In this document: positions 18,851-28,199 of the stretch, in pieces
Layout of the letters: each line of letters opens with the position of its first letter
Position numbering within the stretch: the first letter of the stretch is position 1
From: Fabrea salina
Taxonomy: Eukaryota; Ciliophora; Heterotrichea; Heterotrichida; Fabreidae
DNA length: 64,000 bases
Direction: 5' to 3'
Assembly: GCA_022984795.1 (NCBI GenBank)
Contig: JALIHJ010000073.1
Span: 5,001-69,000, forward strand
Program-made: the position numbers and the translations under genes
The notes under the pieces: generated by a model
Seen by the model: only the letters and a program-made list of their open reading frames with translations
What the model was told of the DNA's origin: nothing
Databases searched by the model: none

Positions 18851-20830
18851 TTACTTGAATAATCCTCCTAGTGGGTTGCCTGGAGTATTTGTTTGGCCTA
18901 ATGGGTTTTGGGGACCAGAAGTTGATGTTTGAACTCCTCCAAATAAGCTTTGGCCAGGTTGACTTCCAAATAACCCTTGTCCTGGTTTTGAACCACTAAA
19001 CAAACTAGATCCTTGTGAAGAACCAAATAAGCTAGATGATGGAGCATTCAAGGGACTAGATCCTTGTGGGGGTTGTGAAATACTTGAAGTACCAAAAAGA
19101 CTAGACCCTTGGGTTGATGCTGGTTGTGAAGTGTTTGAAGTACCAAAAAGACTAGATCCCTGGGTTGATATTGGCTGTGAAGCAATTGAAGCACCAAAAA
19201 GACTAGATCCCTGTGTTGATGCTGGCTGTGAAGTGTTTGAAGTACCAAAAAGACTAGATCCCTGGGTTGATGCTGGCTGTGAAGTAATTGAAGCACCAAA
19301 GGAACTAAATCCCTGGGTTGATGCTGGTTGTGAAGTGTTTGAAGTACCAAAGGAACTAAATCCCTGGGTTGATGTTGGCTGTGAAGTACTTGAAGCACCA
19401 AAAAGACTAGATCCCTGTGTTGATGTTGTCTGTGGATTGCTTGAAGTACCAAAAAGACTAGATCCTTGGGTTGATGTTGGCTGTGGATTGCTTGAAGTAC
19501 CAAAAAGACTAGATCCTTGGGTTGATGTTGGCTGTGAAGTAATTGAAGTACCAAAAAGACTAGACCCTTGGGCTGATGCTGGCTGTGAAGCAATTGAAGC
19601 ACCAAAAAGACTAGATCCCTGTGTTGATGCTGGCTGTGGATTGCTTGATCCTTGGGTTGATGTTGGTTGTGAAGTGCTTGAAGCACCGAAAAGATTAGAA
19701 CCTTGTGGAGTTGAACCAAATAATCCAGATCCCTGTGTGGCTTGTGGATTGCTTGAAGAATCAAAAAGACCAGAACTCTGTGTAGGTTGTGAAGAACCGA
19801 ACAGACTAGATCCTTGAGTAGGCTTTGTAGTTGAAGAAGTGCCTGAAGCTCCGAAGAGACCAGAACTTTGGGATTCCGAAGCAGCAGAACTACTAGGCGC
19901 TTGTTGTGATGAGCCAAAGAGACTAGAACCTTCCTTTGATGTAATTGCTTGTGGATTAGTTGAGGCACCAAGAGAGGTAGATCCTTGAGACTGTGTAGAG
20001 CCAAATAAGCCAGAGCCCTGTGATGCAGTGCTTGAAGAAGCAAAAAGGTTGGATCCTTGGTTAGATGTTGGGGGCTTTGAACTGGATGAGCCAAACAAAC
20101 TAGAGCCCTGTTCAGAACTTTCTTGGGGTTTTAGTTGCGAACTACCAAACAAATTGGAGTCTGCGGGTGTTTGAGTTTCGGGTTGACTAGAAGGTTGCTG
20201 GAATGAACTTCCAGAAAACAAAGAACCAGAAGTTGTTTTCTCGGAAGTCTTGGGTTCTTCCTTGGAACTTGGCTGTTTAGACTGGGGGTCAAAAATGCTA
20301 GGCATTGTTGTGAATGGTTCCTTGGATGTCATGTTTTTGACTTTTTGGGCTGACTCAGAAAAGCCGTTGCCAGCAGCAACCTTGAGTTGGTTGAGCTTGG
20401 CGTAGAACTTTTCCCTTCTGTTTTTAAAAGAGTCAACGAAAAACTGGGTGTCTTTTCTCTGGAAGTGACTGGTTCTTCTGCGGTATTTTTCAGGGTCGTG
20501 GACAGGAGGTCTTTCTCTTTTTATCTGGAAAGGAACTTCGAGTTTGTCATCAGTGCCTACGGACTTGTCGTGGGTTCTAGACATTACAACTATCTTTTGT
20601 TCCCTTTGGGCTTCTGACTTGCGGAGTTGGCCGAAGATTTGTGAGTGGGTTTGGTTGTCTAATTTGCGTACTTTTTTGACGGGAGGCAAACTAAACTCTT
20701 GGGCTTCAGGAATTTGGAGCTTCTTTTCGAGTTGTTGCCTAAGTGGAGGGTACATTTCTCTGGAGTGCTTGTAGAGCATAAGGGTTATTGCTGCCATAGC
20801 CAATGCAGCTAAGTAGTTGAGAACTTCCAT
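18851..20830 (-). CDS. membrane-anchored FG-repeat nucleoporin (POM121/Pom82-like)
   Basis: 659 aa. The N terminus has one transmembrane segment (LNYLAALAMAAITLMLY, residues 4-20), then a basic region with nuclear-localisation-like runs (VKKVRKLD, KRERPP). From about residue 190 to the end come dozens of SLFG/GLFG/SSFG motifs in Ser/Thr/Gln-rich spacers. About a dozen are near-identical 17-residue units (GSSLFGTSNTSQPASTQ type). One TM helix followed by an FG domain is the architecture of POM121. In Tetrahymena, POM121-like proteins (Pom121, Pom82) differ between micro- and macronuclear pores. The FG region would form the permeability barrier and bind karyopherins. Confidence 0.85.
   Translation of the reverse strand: MEVLNYLAALAMAAITLMLYKHSREMYPPLRQQLEKKLQIPEAQEFSLPPVKKVRKLDNQTHSQIFGQLRKSEAQREQKIVVMSRTHDKSVGTDDKLEVPFQIKRERPPVHDPEKYRRRTSHFQRKDTQFFVDSFKNRREKFYAKLNQLKVAAGNGFSESAQKVKNMTSKEPFTTMPSIFDPQSKQPSSKEEPKTSEKTTSGSLFSGSSFQQPSSQPETQTPADSNLFGSSQLKPQESSEQGSSLFGSSSSKPPTSNQGSNLFASSSTASQGSGLFGSTQSQGSTSLGASTNPQAITSKEGSSLFGSSQQAPSSSAASESQSSGLFGASGTSSTTKPTQGSSLFGSSQPTQSSGLFDSSSNPQATQGSGLFGSTPQGSNLFGASSTSQPTSTQGSSNPQPASTQGSSLFGASIASQPASAQGSSLFGTSITSQPTSTQGSSLFGTSSNPQPTSTQGSSLFGTSSNPQTTSTQGSSLFGASSTSQPTSTQGFSSFGTSNTSQPASTQGFSSFGASITSQPASTQGSSLFGTSNTSQPASTQGSSLFGASIASQPISTQGSSLFGTSNTSQPASTQGSSLFGTSSISQPPQGSSPLNAPSSSLFGSSQGSSLFSGSKPGQGLFGSQPGQSLFGGVQTSTSGPQNPLGQTNTPGNPLGGLFK
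19063..19690. repeat. 51-bp coding tandem repeats (FG domain)
   Basis: Roughly twelve copies of a 51-bp unit inside the FG nucleoporin, each encoding a GSSLFG-(S/T/N)-SQP-(A/T)STQ unit. Adjacent units are very similar, so recent expansion or gene conversion is likely. A long open frame on the opposite strand here is a by-product. Confidence 0.85.
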
Positions 20831-20856
20831 TTCCTAATATTGTTTATTTAAACGCG

Positions 20857-22143
20857 CTAAGTTTCTTTATTAACAGTAAGCACTGTCACGTAGTTGTGGA
20901 GCACCTTGGCCTTGACAGGCTCTACTTCGTACTCTTCGCCGTCAATCGAAAACACTCCTCTGTCAGACTCAGGAGTAAGGCTCCACTTGTTGGTTTTCAA
21001 GTAGTTGAGGTACCTCAAGTTAACGTGAGTCCCGCCGTCTTGGTTGAGAAGAACCCTTGTGAGTCCTGACCTGCCCACTTCTCTAGTTAAGTACATTACG
21101 TCGTTATATCCGTCGTCAATTGAAGCTTTGGGCGCTACATTCATTCCTTCGCCTATGAAAGGCGTGTTGCACACCAGAAAGTAAAGAAACTCCCCTTCTT
21201 GAGTTTGGGGTTTGGCTTCCTCGTCCACCCACCTCAGACTTCCTTCGTACCTCCTCAGGAACAAAACCCTCCAGGCTCCGTAACAGTCGAAGCGACACGC
21301 TCCACAGCACCTAAACACTTCGCTTTCAATATCTACATCAGCAATGAACGCCCAGGCAAACATCAAGAAGGAGTAAATACACTTGGCAGACTCAGTTTTA
21401 ATGCGAGTCAAGTCAAAAGGAGTGGGCAAGCCTTTGACAGCAATGAAGGCACAGCTTTCAGGCGAAGTTTCCAAACCGCACCTGTTGCATAGAGCTTCTG
21501 CTAAAGCGTTAGCTGACCCAGCAGGTACTACACTTACAGGGATAAGACGTGCTTCTTCTTTGTCTTCTCTGTTGCAGATGGCGTTGAGCACTTCGTGCAC
21601 TAGTCCGTCGCCACTTACTACAATGATGGCGTCAAAGCTAGAAAGGTCCAGGATTCTAATTACTTCTGCAGCGTGGTTTCTGTGAGTGGTTCGAGTGATG
21701 TCTAGTTCACAAGTGCTGAAAAACCCCGAAACGCGTCTCCAAATTCTCAAAGCCCTTCCTCGGCCTGACTGGGGGTTTATGAATATCTTTAGTTTACGTC
21801 TGTACACAGACTCTTCACTGGGCATTCTGTTGAAAAAAGACATTGACTGAATGGCCCTCACCCACTTTTCAGCTTCCTCAGACTTGAAACTAAAAGACTT
21901 AAGTCTTCTAGAAGCTTTGCAGTAAACTGATAAAACAAACCCAGGCTCTTTGGACTGGTGCAGAACTGCCCCTACCACGTCGCTCCAAAAGTACTCTTCG
22001 TAACTTTTAGGCTTTTTCAAAGGAAGCACTCGAACGCAAGACTGAGAAACTATTATTCTGTAAGGGTCTTTTCCAACCATAACTTCGCCTGAGTCCAAAG
22101 TGTCCCCTGTGTCTCCTATAAGTTCTTTTTTACTTTCTTCCAT
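20857..22143 (-). CDS. sphingosine kinase-like lipid kinase
   Basis: 428 aa. A PH-like N-terminal segment (about 25-105) precedes a diacylglycerol-kinase catalytic fold. The motifs IFINPQSGRGRA (about 115), VVSGDGLVHEVLNAI (about 174) and VVPAGSANALAEAL (about 205) are the C1-C3 signatures. The SGDG-L-HEV form is the sphingosine kinase type rather than ceramide kinase or bacterial DgkB. C-terminal GEGMNVAPKASIDDGYNDVM and FSIDGEEYEVEPVKAKV complete the domain. It should phosphorylate sphingoid bases to the 1-phosphate at membranes. The stop lies 27 bp from the nucleoporin start on the same strand. Confidence 0.88.
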   Translation of the reverse strand: MEESKKELIGDTGDTLDSGEVMVGKDPYRIIVSQSCVRVLPLKKPKSYEEYFWSDVVGAVLHQSKEPGFVLSVYCKASRRLKSFSFKSEEAEKWVRAIQSMSFFNRMPSEESVYRRKLKIFINPQSGRGRALRIWRRVSGFFSTCELDITRTTHRNHAAEVIRILDLSSFDAIIVVSGDGLVHEVLNAICNREDKEEARLIPVSVVPAGSANALAEALCNRCGLETSPESCAFIAVKGLPTPFDLTRIKTESAKCIYSFLMFAWAFIADVDIESEVFRCCGACRFDCYGAWRVLFLRRYEGSLRWVDEEAKPQTQEGEFLYFLVCNTPFIGEGMNVAPKASIDDGYNDVMYLTREVGRSGLTRVLLNQDGGTHVNLRYLNYLKTNKWSLTPESDRGVFSIDGEEYEVEPVKAKVLHNYVTVLTVNKET

Positions 22144-22245
22144 TAAATTAAGTCAATTGAGTTAGTTAAAAGAAGATAAGTAGTGAAGAAACTAAACTAG
22201 TCTAAGAACATAAACTGTTTAGTTTGTAAAAGCTGTAAAGTTTAC

Positions 22246-22296
22246 TCGTGAAAACACCTTTTCTTAAGGTACTCCATGTTTTTGCTCCTAAAACTC
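22246..22296 (-). repeat. dispersed ~50-bp repeat, copy 2
   Basis: On the minus strand it matches 3070-3119 at about 43 of 50 positions. It lies in the 182-bp spacer upstream of the sphingosine kinase (toward the WD40 pseudogene). No function is assigned. Confidence 0.6.
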
Positions 22297-22325
22297 AAGT
22301 TGCCATTTTACACCTCTCATCTATA

Positions 22326-23308
22326 ATGCAAGCCAACTGTGACTCAGAGTGTCAAGTGTAGTTGTGGAGAGTTGTTATGTGAACATATACTTCACTCTAT
22401 TAACCCTCTGGCTCAAAGTGGCCAAGTGAATGAAGTGCTGAGGATGATTTCCCTCCGGAAAAAAGAAGTCATCCAACTAAGCACTCTCATTGTCTCAGAA
22501 GTTGAGAGAGTCACTTCTGAGCAACTTGCTCTACTTGAAAACTCAAGAATGATCTACTTGACTCCCAATCCAACAAGTCAATCAAGTCAGATCCAAATGC
22601 ACTTTCGAGCAACTAATCAACCAACAACTTGAGACTAAAGATCAACTACCCCAAGCACTCTAGAAGAAACCCTGTGGTTATATCTGGTAGTGGTGATAAG
22701 ACCATAAGGATTTGGGAAGATGGCCAAGCTAGAGTGCTTACAGGCCATACTGGATGTGTCTCTTAAGAATGGGATACTAGTGTCTGCTAGTGATGGGAAT
22801 GAGTTGTGTCTGGAAGCAGAGACAAAACACTCAGAGTGTAGAGTCTAATTACTGGAGAATTGATTAGAGTCCTTAAAGGCCATAGTCATTGTGTTTGGTC
22901 AGTGGCCATTTCCAAGACTGACCAATACATTGTCTCTGGGAGTGATGACTTCACTGTTAGAGTGTGGAGTCTAGCTTCTGGAGACCTGATTAGAGTACTG
23001 AAAGACATAGTAATTGGGTCTGGTGAGTGGCTATTTCAAGTGACGACCAGTTTGTAATCTCAGGAAGTGGAGACAAAACCATTAGAGTGTGGAGTCTCAC
23101 TTCTGGAGAAACTACTCAAGTACTCAGAGGACACACTGGACAAGTACTTTCAGTCAACATATCAAGTGATGACAAGTACTTAGTGTCTGGAGAAGGCAAT
23201 GGAGACAATTCAGTTAGAGTTTGGGACCTCTCTACAGGTCAACAGACTCAAGAACTAAAAGGGCATACTAGCGATGTACGGTCAGGTTCCTCAAGGTCAT
23301 CACAATAA
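22326..23308 (+). pseudogene. decayed WD40-repeat gene
   Basis: A short N-terminal Cys/His-rich segment (KCSCGELLCEHILHS) and helical linker are followed by about four recognisable WD40 repeats (IVSGSDDFTVRVWSLASGDL, GSGDKTIRVWSLTSGE, NSVRVWDLSTGQQTQELKGH). They are spread over several frames. In one repeat the tryptophan codon expected in RVWSL is TAG, and at least two frame changes break the repeat register. The first ATG frame stops after 11 codons. No 15-nt intron restores it. It is therefore a dead copy of a ciliate WD40 gene. The intact gene at 52407-53444 has closely similar repeat wording and may be a relative. Confidence 0.75.
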
Positions 23309-23418
23309 CTCAAGAGGAGACCAAAGATCAAGGAGCAAAAATAGGAATAAGTCAATAAATAAGAATATTTACTTTTGAATTGTGCTTGTCTCTGCGATTT
23401 TTTTTGATTTAATTAAAC

Positions 23419-25386
23419 TTAAGAGCTAAAAGAGGGGTATTTTTCTGTGACAGACTGCCAACTCCAAAGAGAGTCCACTACCTTGGCCACTACTTTAGGC
23501 ACTTCGCTTATAGGCAGTCTTACCTGTGACATGTAGTTGGCTTCCCTCAAAGTAACTGTTTTGTCCTGGTCGGTCTGGAAGTCTATTGTGATGGCAAAAG
23601 GAATTCCTAGTTCGTCACACCGCGCGTACTTCCTTCCGATAGTGGTGGAGGAGTCGTCGACTTCGCAAGAAACTCCTTTGGTCTTCACGGCTTGTTTGAT
23701 CTCAACAATGTAGGGCTCAAAGGCAGAGTTCTTAGAAATGGGCAGAATGCAGCACTTAGTAGGTGCTAGTTTAGGAGGCAGTGACAAGAAGCTCCGGACT
23801 TCTTCAAGGTCCTCTCTTTCTTTGTAAGCGTGTTCAAACACAGCATAAAGAATTCTGCCAATTCCAAAAGAAGGCTCAATTACAGAGGGGTAAAAGTTGT
23901 CCTGGGAAACTGTTTTGGTGGACACTACAGGGTTGATCATTCCTTTCTCCAGAGTGAAGGACTCCTCTTCAAAGGTAACCTGGACTTGGCCTTGTTCTTC
24001 AAGTTTCTGCATGATTTCCTTCTTCTGTGGTTCTTGCATTTGCTCAAGTCCTTTCATGATTACTTGGGCTTTGGCTTTGAAAGTCTTTCCTAGCATTCCT
24101 TTGTTGGGTTTCATGTCCACAAACTCTACAGTTACTGGTTCTGGGTACTTTTCAGCTGCCATCATGTTTTTTTTGCTCCACTGGGCATGTCGAGCAAGGT
24201 CAAAGCAACTTCGGTCTGCTATTCCTACGCACTCCACCCAGCCGTACGAAGTGAGTATCTCAGCGTCCCAGCAGTCTGTGGCGTAGTGGGCCATTTCGTC
24301 TGGCATGTGTTGTCTAAACCTAATGCCTTGTTCTGAAATCCCACAAGTCAGCAAAAACCCGTAGGTCCTTCCTATGAAGTAGCCCAAGGTTTGGTTGTCA
24401 ATAATTCCTCTGGACACTGCTTCTCGAATCGTCATTGGAACTGGGTTTCCAGCGTGTGCTTGTTGTTCTTGAGGCAGCAAAGGAAGCTGTGTGTCTGCTA
24501 TGCTTTCAAACTTGGGGTGATCTTTTTGCTTAGGGTTCACGAAGTGTTCGATTTCAGCCATAGTAAACTCCCTTACTCTTAAAAGTCCGTCACGTGGGGA
24601 AATTTCATTTCTAAAGCCCAAACCGATCTGTGCTGCTGCAAAGGGCAAGCGCTGTCTGTTGAATTCGTAAAGGTTCTTAAAGTTAACAAAGATCCCCTGC
24701 GCAGTTTCAGGTCTCAAAAATCCTTTGTGACGACCAGTTGGCCCAATAGAAGTTGAAAACATCAAGTTAAAAGGCTCGGGGTAAGTAAGTGAGTTCTCAG
24801 TTCCTGGAGCTTTTACTTGGAACCTTTCGAAGAACTCCCAGAGCTGCTGTGCATTATAAGTGTCGGCCTGTGCTTCGATTTTGGCTAGTTCGTGCTTTTG
24901 GGCCTCGTCTAAGGAGGTGTCTTTGAGTTTTTCAGTGATGAACTCTGAAAGGAGTTTGTCTGCTCGGTAGCACTTTTCAGTGCCTTGTTCCTTAACCATG
25001 TAGTCAGAAAACTTTTCTACGTGGCCAGAAGCAGTCAAAACGACCTCAGGAGTAAGGTTGGTGCCTGAGAGTTCAAGCATGTCTTCTTCAAGGACAAAGT
25101 GTCTGCGCCACAGGTCTTCTAGTTCCCTTTTGACAGAGCACCCAGGAGGTCCGTAGTCGTAGAGTCCTGAAACGCCACCGTATATTTCGAAAGAAGGTCT
25201 GTAAAAGAAGCGACGCTTCAACAAGTCTTCAATGGAGCTTCTTTTTTTCTGGAGCCACTGTTCAAGTTCTCCTTGTTTCTGAGTAACTCTTACCAGTTCT
25301 TCCTTTATCATTTTATTGTGGCTGCAGAAAGAGGAAATATTTCTTACAAAGTGCCTTTGGTGCACAGTTAATTTACTTAAAATCAT
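23419..25386 (-). CDS. GARS: glycyl-tRNA synthetase (probably dual-targeted)
   Basis: Class II aminoacyl-tRNA synthetase charging tRNA-Gly, 655 aa from ATG 25386. Eukaryotic alpha2-type signatures: GVSGLYDYGPPGCSVKREL at the start, motif 2 FRNEISPRDGLLRVREFTM, motif 3 PSFGIGRILYAVFEH, and the anticodon-binding domain near the C terminus. An N-terminal WHEP domain is absent. The frame is open to ATG 25428. ATG 25386 gives a 25-residue leader with Lys, Arg and His and no acidic residue, a typical mitochondrial presequence. ATG 25311, in the preferred context AATAAAATG, gives the cytosolic form. One gene probably supplies both compartments, as in animals and yeast. Confidence 0.93.
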   Translation of the reverse strand: MILSKLTVHQRHFVRNISSFCSHNKMIKEELVRVTQKQGELEQWLQKKRSSIEDLLKRRFFYRPSFEIYGGVSGLYDYGPPGCSVKRELEDLWRRHFVLEEDMLELSGTNLTPEVVLTASGHVEKFSDYMVKEQGTEKCYRADKLLSEFITEKLKDTSLDEAQKHELAKIEAQADTYNAQQLWEFFERFQVKAPGTENSLTYPEPFNLMFSTSIGPTGRHKGFLRPETAQGIFVNFKNLYEFNRQRLPFAAAQIGLGFRNEISPRDGLLRVREFTMAEIEHFVNPKQKDHPKFESIADTQLPLLPQEQQAHAGNPVPMTIREAVSRGIIDNQTLGYFIGRTYGFLLTCGISEQGIRFRQHMPDEMAHYATDCWDAEILTSYGWVECVGIADRSCFDLARHAQWSKKNMMAAEKYPEPVTVEFVDMKPNKGMLGKTFKAKAQVIMKGLEQMQEPQKKEIMQKLEEQGQVQVTFEEESFTLEKGMINPVVSTKTVSQDNFYPSVIEPSFGIGRILYAVFEHAYKEREDLEEVRSFLSLPPKLAPTKCCILPISKNSAFEPYIVEIKQAVKTKGVSCEVDDSSTTIGRKYARCDELGIPFAITIDFQTDQDKTVTLREANYMSQVRLPISEVPKVVAKVVDSLWSWQSVTEKYPSFSS

Positions 25387-25479
25387 TAATAAATGGGAGA
25401 AGTGCACTTGGAACTCCGAATTAATCATTGCTTAAAACTATTAGATTAATCGAATGGCAAATTATAATCCCTTTTAAAG

Positions 25480-26943
25480 ATGAGAGTTGGAGTAAGACGC
25501 TTATTTGCTTCAAAGGTATTTTCTTCGTCTGCAGAAGCAGTTGCAGATATTACAAACGGAAGCTCATTGATGGTAGGAGGATTCGGGCTTTGTGGTGTGC
25601 CAGAAAACTTACTGAGAGCTCTGCACAAAATGAACTTGAAAGACCTGAATGTAATTACTAACACCACCGGAACAAACGAGTACGGACCTGGACTATTAAT
25701 TAAAGACAAACAGGTAGCAGAGATCCACGCCTCTTATTTAGGAGGCAACGAAGAAGCAGAAAGGCAGTACCTGTCAGGGGAACTACTCCTGGACCTTATT
25801 CCACAGGGGTCACTTGCTGAAAGGCTAAGGGCTTCTGGAGCAGGAATTTCTGCTTTTTACACTCATACTGGAGCTGGGAGTATGGTTGAAGAAGGCGGCT
25901 TTCCCCAAAAACTAGCTAAGGACGGCCGGACCGTAATCAAGTACGCAGAACCCCGAGAAGTAAGAGTTTGGGGCGGAAAGCGTTTTTTGCTTGAAAGGTC
26001 CATTAACGGCGACTTTGGGTTTATAAAGGCTTGGAAAGCTGACACTTACGGAAACTTAATTTACAGAAGAACAGCGCGCAACTTCAACATGGACATTGCA
26101 GGGGCAGCCAGAACTACCATAGCTGAAGTAGAAGAAATAGTTCCTGCAGGTTCACTAGACCCTGACAAAATCCACACTCCAGGAATCTACGTGGACAGAG
26201 TAGTCAAAGGCGAGTACTTCGAAAAGCCCATAGAAAGGTTAGCTATAGATACCGGAAAAGGCATAGAAATTCCAGGAAACCCCGAACAGAAGAAGAAACG
26301 AGAACGCATTGCAAGGCGTGTAGCCCAAGAAGTGTCTGACGGAATGTACGTGAACTTAGGAATTGGGATGCCTACTTTAGTTCCGAGCTTCTTGAAACCA
26401 GGTGTAAAGATAGTTTTACACGGAGAAAACGGACTCTTGGGAATAGGCCCTTACCCCAAACAAGGCGAAGAAGACCCTGACATCATTAACGCTGGGAAAG
26501 AAACCATCACTACCATTCCAGGCACTTCAATGTTTTCAAGCAGCATGAGCTTTGCTATAGTTAGAGGAAACCACCTTGACTTAACTATCTTAGGAGGCTT
26601 GCAAGTGTCTCAGGATGGAGACTTAGCTAACTGGATAGTTCCTGGAAAGATGGTCAAAGGAATGGGCGGAGCAATGGACTTAGTTGACTCGCACTCTAAG
26701 TGCATAGTGTGTATGGAACACTCCAACAAAGGCAACTCGAAGGTACTGAGCAAGTGCACTCTACCGCTTACTGGAAAAAGAGTAGTGAGGATGCTTATTA
26801 CAGACTTAGGTGTCTTTGAGTTCAGAAGAGACACAGGCATGACACTTACAGAAATAGCTGAAGGTGTGGACTTAGAAACTCTTAAATCTCAAACTGAAGC
26901 TGACTTTTACGTAGGGTCTGAACTCTCTCAGATGAAGCAGTAA
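25480..26943 (+). CDS. OXCT1: succinyl-CoA:3-ketoacid CoA transferase (SCOT), catalytically intact copy
   Basis: 487 aa, full-length fused alpha/beta type. It transfers CoA from succinyl-CoA to acetoacetate in mitochondria. The N terminus MRVGVRRLFASKVFSSS is a mitochondrial presequence. The alpha half has GGFGLCGVPENL and LIPQGSLAERLRASGAGISA. The beta half has MYVNLGIGMPTLV, the catalytic motif HGENGLLGIGPYP with the nucleophilic Glu (Glu305 of the pig enzyme), and NWIVPGKMVKGMGGAMDLV. It is divergent from the glycyl-tRNA synthetase gene, with under 100 bp between starts. A second, inverted SCOT gene lies at 29834-31300. Confidence 0.95.
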   Translation: MRVGVRRLFASKVFSSSAEAVADITNGSSLMVGGFGLCGVPENLLRALHKMNLKDLNVITNTTGTNEYGPGLLIKDKQVAEIHASYLGGNEEAERQYLSGELLLDLIPQGSLAERLRASGAGISAFYTHTGAGSMVEEGGFPQKLAKDGRTVIKYAEPREVRVWGGKRFLLERSINGDFGFIKAWKADTYGNLIYRRTARNFNMDIAGAARTTIAEVEEIVPAGSLDPDKIHTPGIYVDRVVKGEYFEKPIERLAIDTGKGIEIPGNPEQKKKRERIARRVAQEVSDGMYVNLGIGMPTLVPSFLKPGVKIVLHGENGLLGIGPYPKQGEEDPDIINAGKETITTIPGTSMFSSSMSFAIVRGNHLDLTILGGLQVSQDGDLANWIVPGKMVKGMGGAMDLVDSHSKCIVCMEHSNKGNSKVLSKCTLPLTGKRVVRMLITDLGVFEFRRDTGMTLTEIAEGVDLETLKSQTEADFYVGSELSQMKQ

Positions 26944-26977
26944 GTTCTAAGATAATAATTTGCTTATTGCAAAGTTA

Positions 26978-28198
26978 ATGATTAAAGTAAGGGGAACTCG
27001 AGACATTACAGAACCACTTTCTTCGACTTTTAGTTACATAACTTCTAGCTTCGAACACATAGCTAAAAACTGGGGCTACTCACAGGTAATGTTGCCTGTT
27101 TTGGAGCCCAAAGAACTCTATTCAAGGACTCTAGGTGAGGGCTCAGACATCGTGATGAAAGAGATGTTTAAGATACAAGACAAAAACACTGTTCTTAGGC
27201 CTGAAGGGACTGCTGGGGCAATGCGTGCTTACCTTGCAACAGCAAGTCGCGGACAGAAAAAGACCTGGTACTACCACGGACCTATGTTTAGGTACGAACG
27301 TCCTCAGTTAGGAAGGTTCAGGGAGTTCTACCAGTTTGGAGTGGAAAACATTGGAAGTCCAAGTTCGGGGTTTTTAGATGCTGACTTGATTCTTATGGCC
27401 AAGGCTTGTTTAGAGTCAATTGGAGTAAAAGCCCAACTGCAGCTTAACACCCTTGGAGACCAAGTTTCTCGCAAGGAGTATGTTAAAAGCCTTTTGAATT
27501 ACCTAGAGTCTAACAAAAACTCCCTTTCAGAACTAAGTTTGGAAAGAATAAACAGAGGAAATCCCTTAAGAGTACTTGACTCCAAAGAAAAAGAAGACCA
27601 GGCTGTAATAGCTAAGGCCCCAGTAATCACTGAGTTCTTAACACAAGAAGCCAAAACTCACTACGAAACCCTTAAACAAACCCTAAAGCAACTAGAAGTG
27701 TCCTTTGAAGAAAACCCTAAGTTAGTAAGGGGGCTGGACTACTACAGCCACACTTGCTTTGAGTTCTTAGAAGGTGGCTTAGCTGTACTTGCAGGAGGCA
27801 GATACGACAAGCTATGCGAAACTATCCAGCCAGGAAAAGAAGTTCCTTCAGTAGGCTGGGCTGCTGGAATTGACCGACTTGCTTCACTAACGAGCCAAAA
27901 AACCCAAACTCCCAAAGTTTCAGTGATCCCTGTTGATACTCCTCAGACTGCAGAAGCCCTTGAAATCAGTCAGCGCTTAAGGCTAGAAAAGAACCTGTTG
28001 GTGGTGTGCAACCCTTCTTTAAGTTCTTTCAAACAGCACATGAACTTAGCAAACAAAGAGTGTTGCACCTGGGCACTTATTTACGGAGAAGACGAAAAGT
28101 CAAAAGGAGCTTTGACTGTAAAAAACATGCTCAAAGGGTCCCAAGAAACTATTGAGCTAAAGTTGTTTTTAAGCGATCCTCGAAGTTTTCTAAAGTAA
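26978..28198 (+). CDS. hisS: histidyl-tRNA synthetase, bacterial/organellar type
   Basis: 406 aa. The start MIKVRGTRDIT corresponds to the bacterial HisRS start, and the length is bacterial (about 420). Class II motifs are TLGEGSDIVMKEMFKI, LRPEGTAGAMRAYL, motif 2 GPMFRYERPQLGRFREFYQF, the histidine-specific LVRGLDYYSHTCFEF and AGGRYDKL, and motif 3 VGWAAGIDRLA. The ATG at 26978 is used; the upstream frame reaches only a TTG. No presequence is visible, yet the type points to the mitochondrial enzyme or a transferred bacterial gene. The stop is 1 bp from the next start codon (TAATATGG). Confidence 0.92.
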   Translation: MIKVRGTRDITEPLSSTFSYITSSFEHIAKNWGYSQVMLPVLEPKELYSRTLGEGSDIVMKEMFKIQDKNTVLRPEGTAGAMRAYLATASRGQKKTWYYHGPMFRYERPQLGRFREFYQFGVENIGSPSSGFLDADLILMAKACLESIGVKAQLQLNTLGDQVSRKEYVKSLLNYLESNKNSLSELSLERINRGNPLRVLDSKEKEDQAVIAKAPVITEFLTQEAKTHYETLKQTLKQLEVSFEENPKLVRGLDYYSHTCFEFLEGGLAVLAGGRYDKLCETIQPGKEVPSVGWAAGIDRLASLTSQKTQTPKVSVIPVDTPQTAEALEISQRLRLEKNLLVVCNPSLSSFKQHMNLANKECCTWALIYGEDEKSKGALTVKNMLKGSQETIELKLFLSDPRSFLK

Positions 28199-28199
28199 T

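Noticed and set aside
19131-20094. Long open frames on both strands through the FG nucleoporin repeats
   Set aside because: A 51-bp repeat with no stop in one frame is often open in all frames; only the TM-FG protein on the minus strand has a sensible structure.
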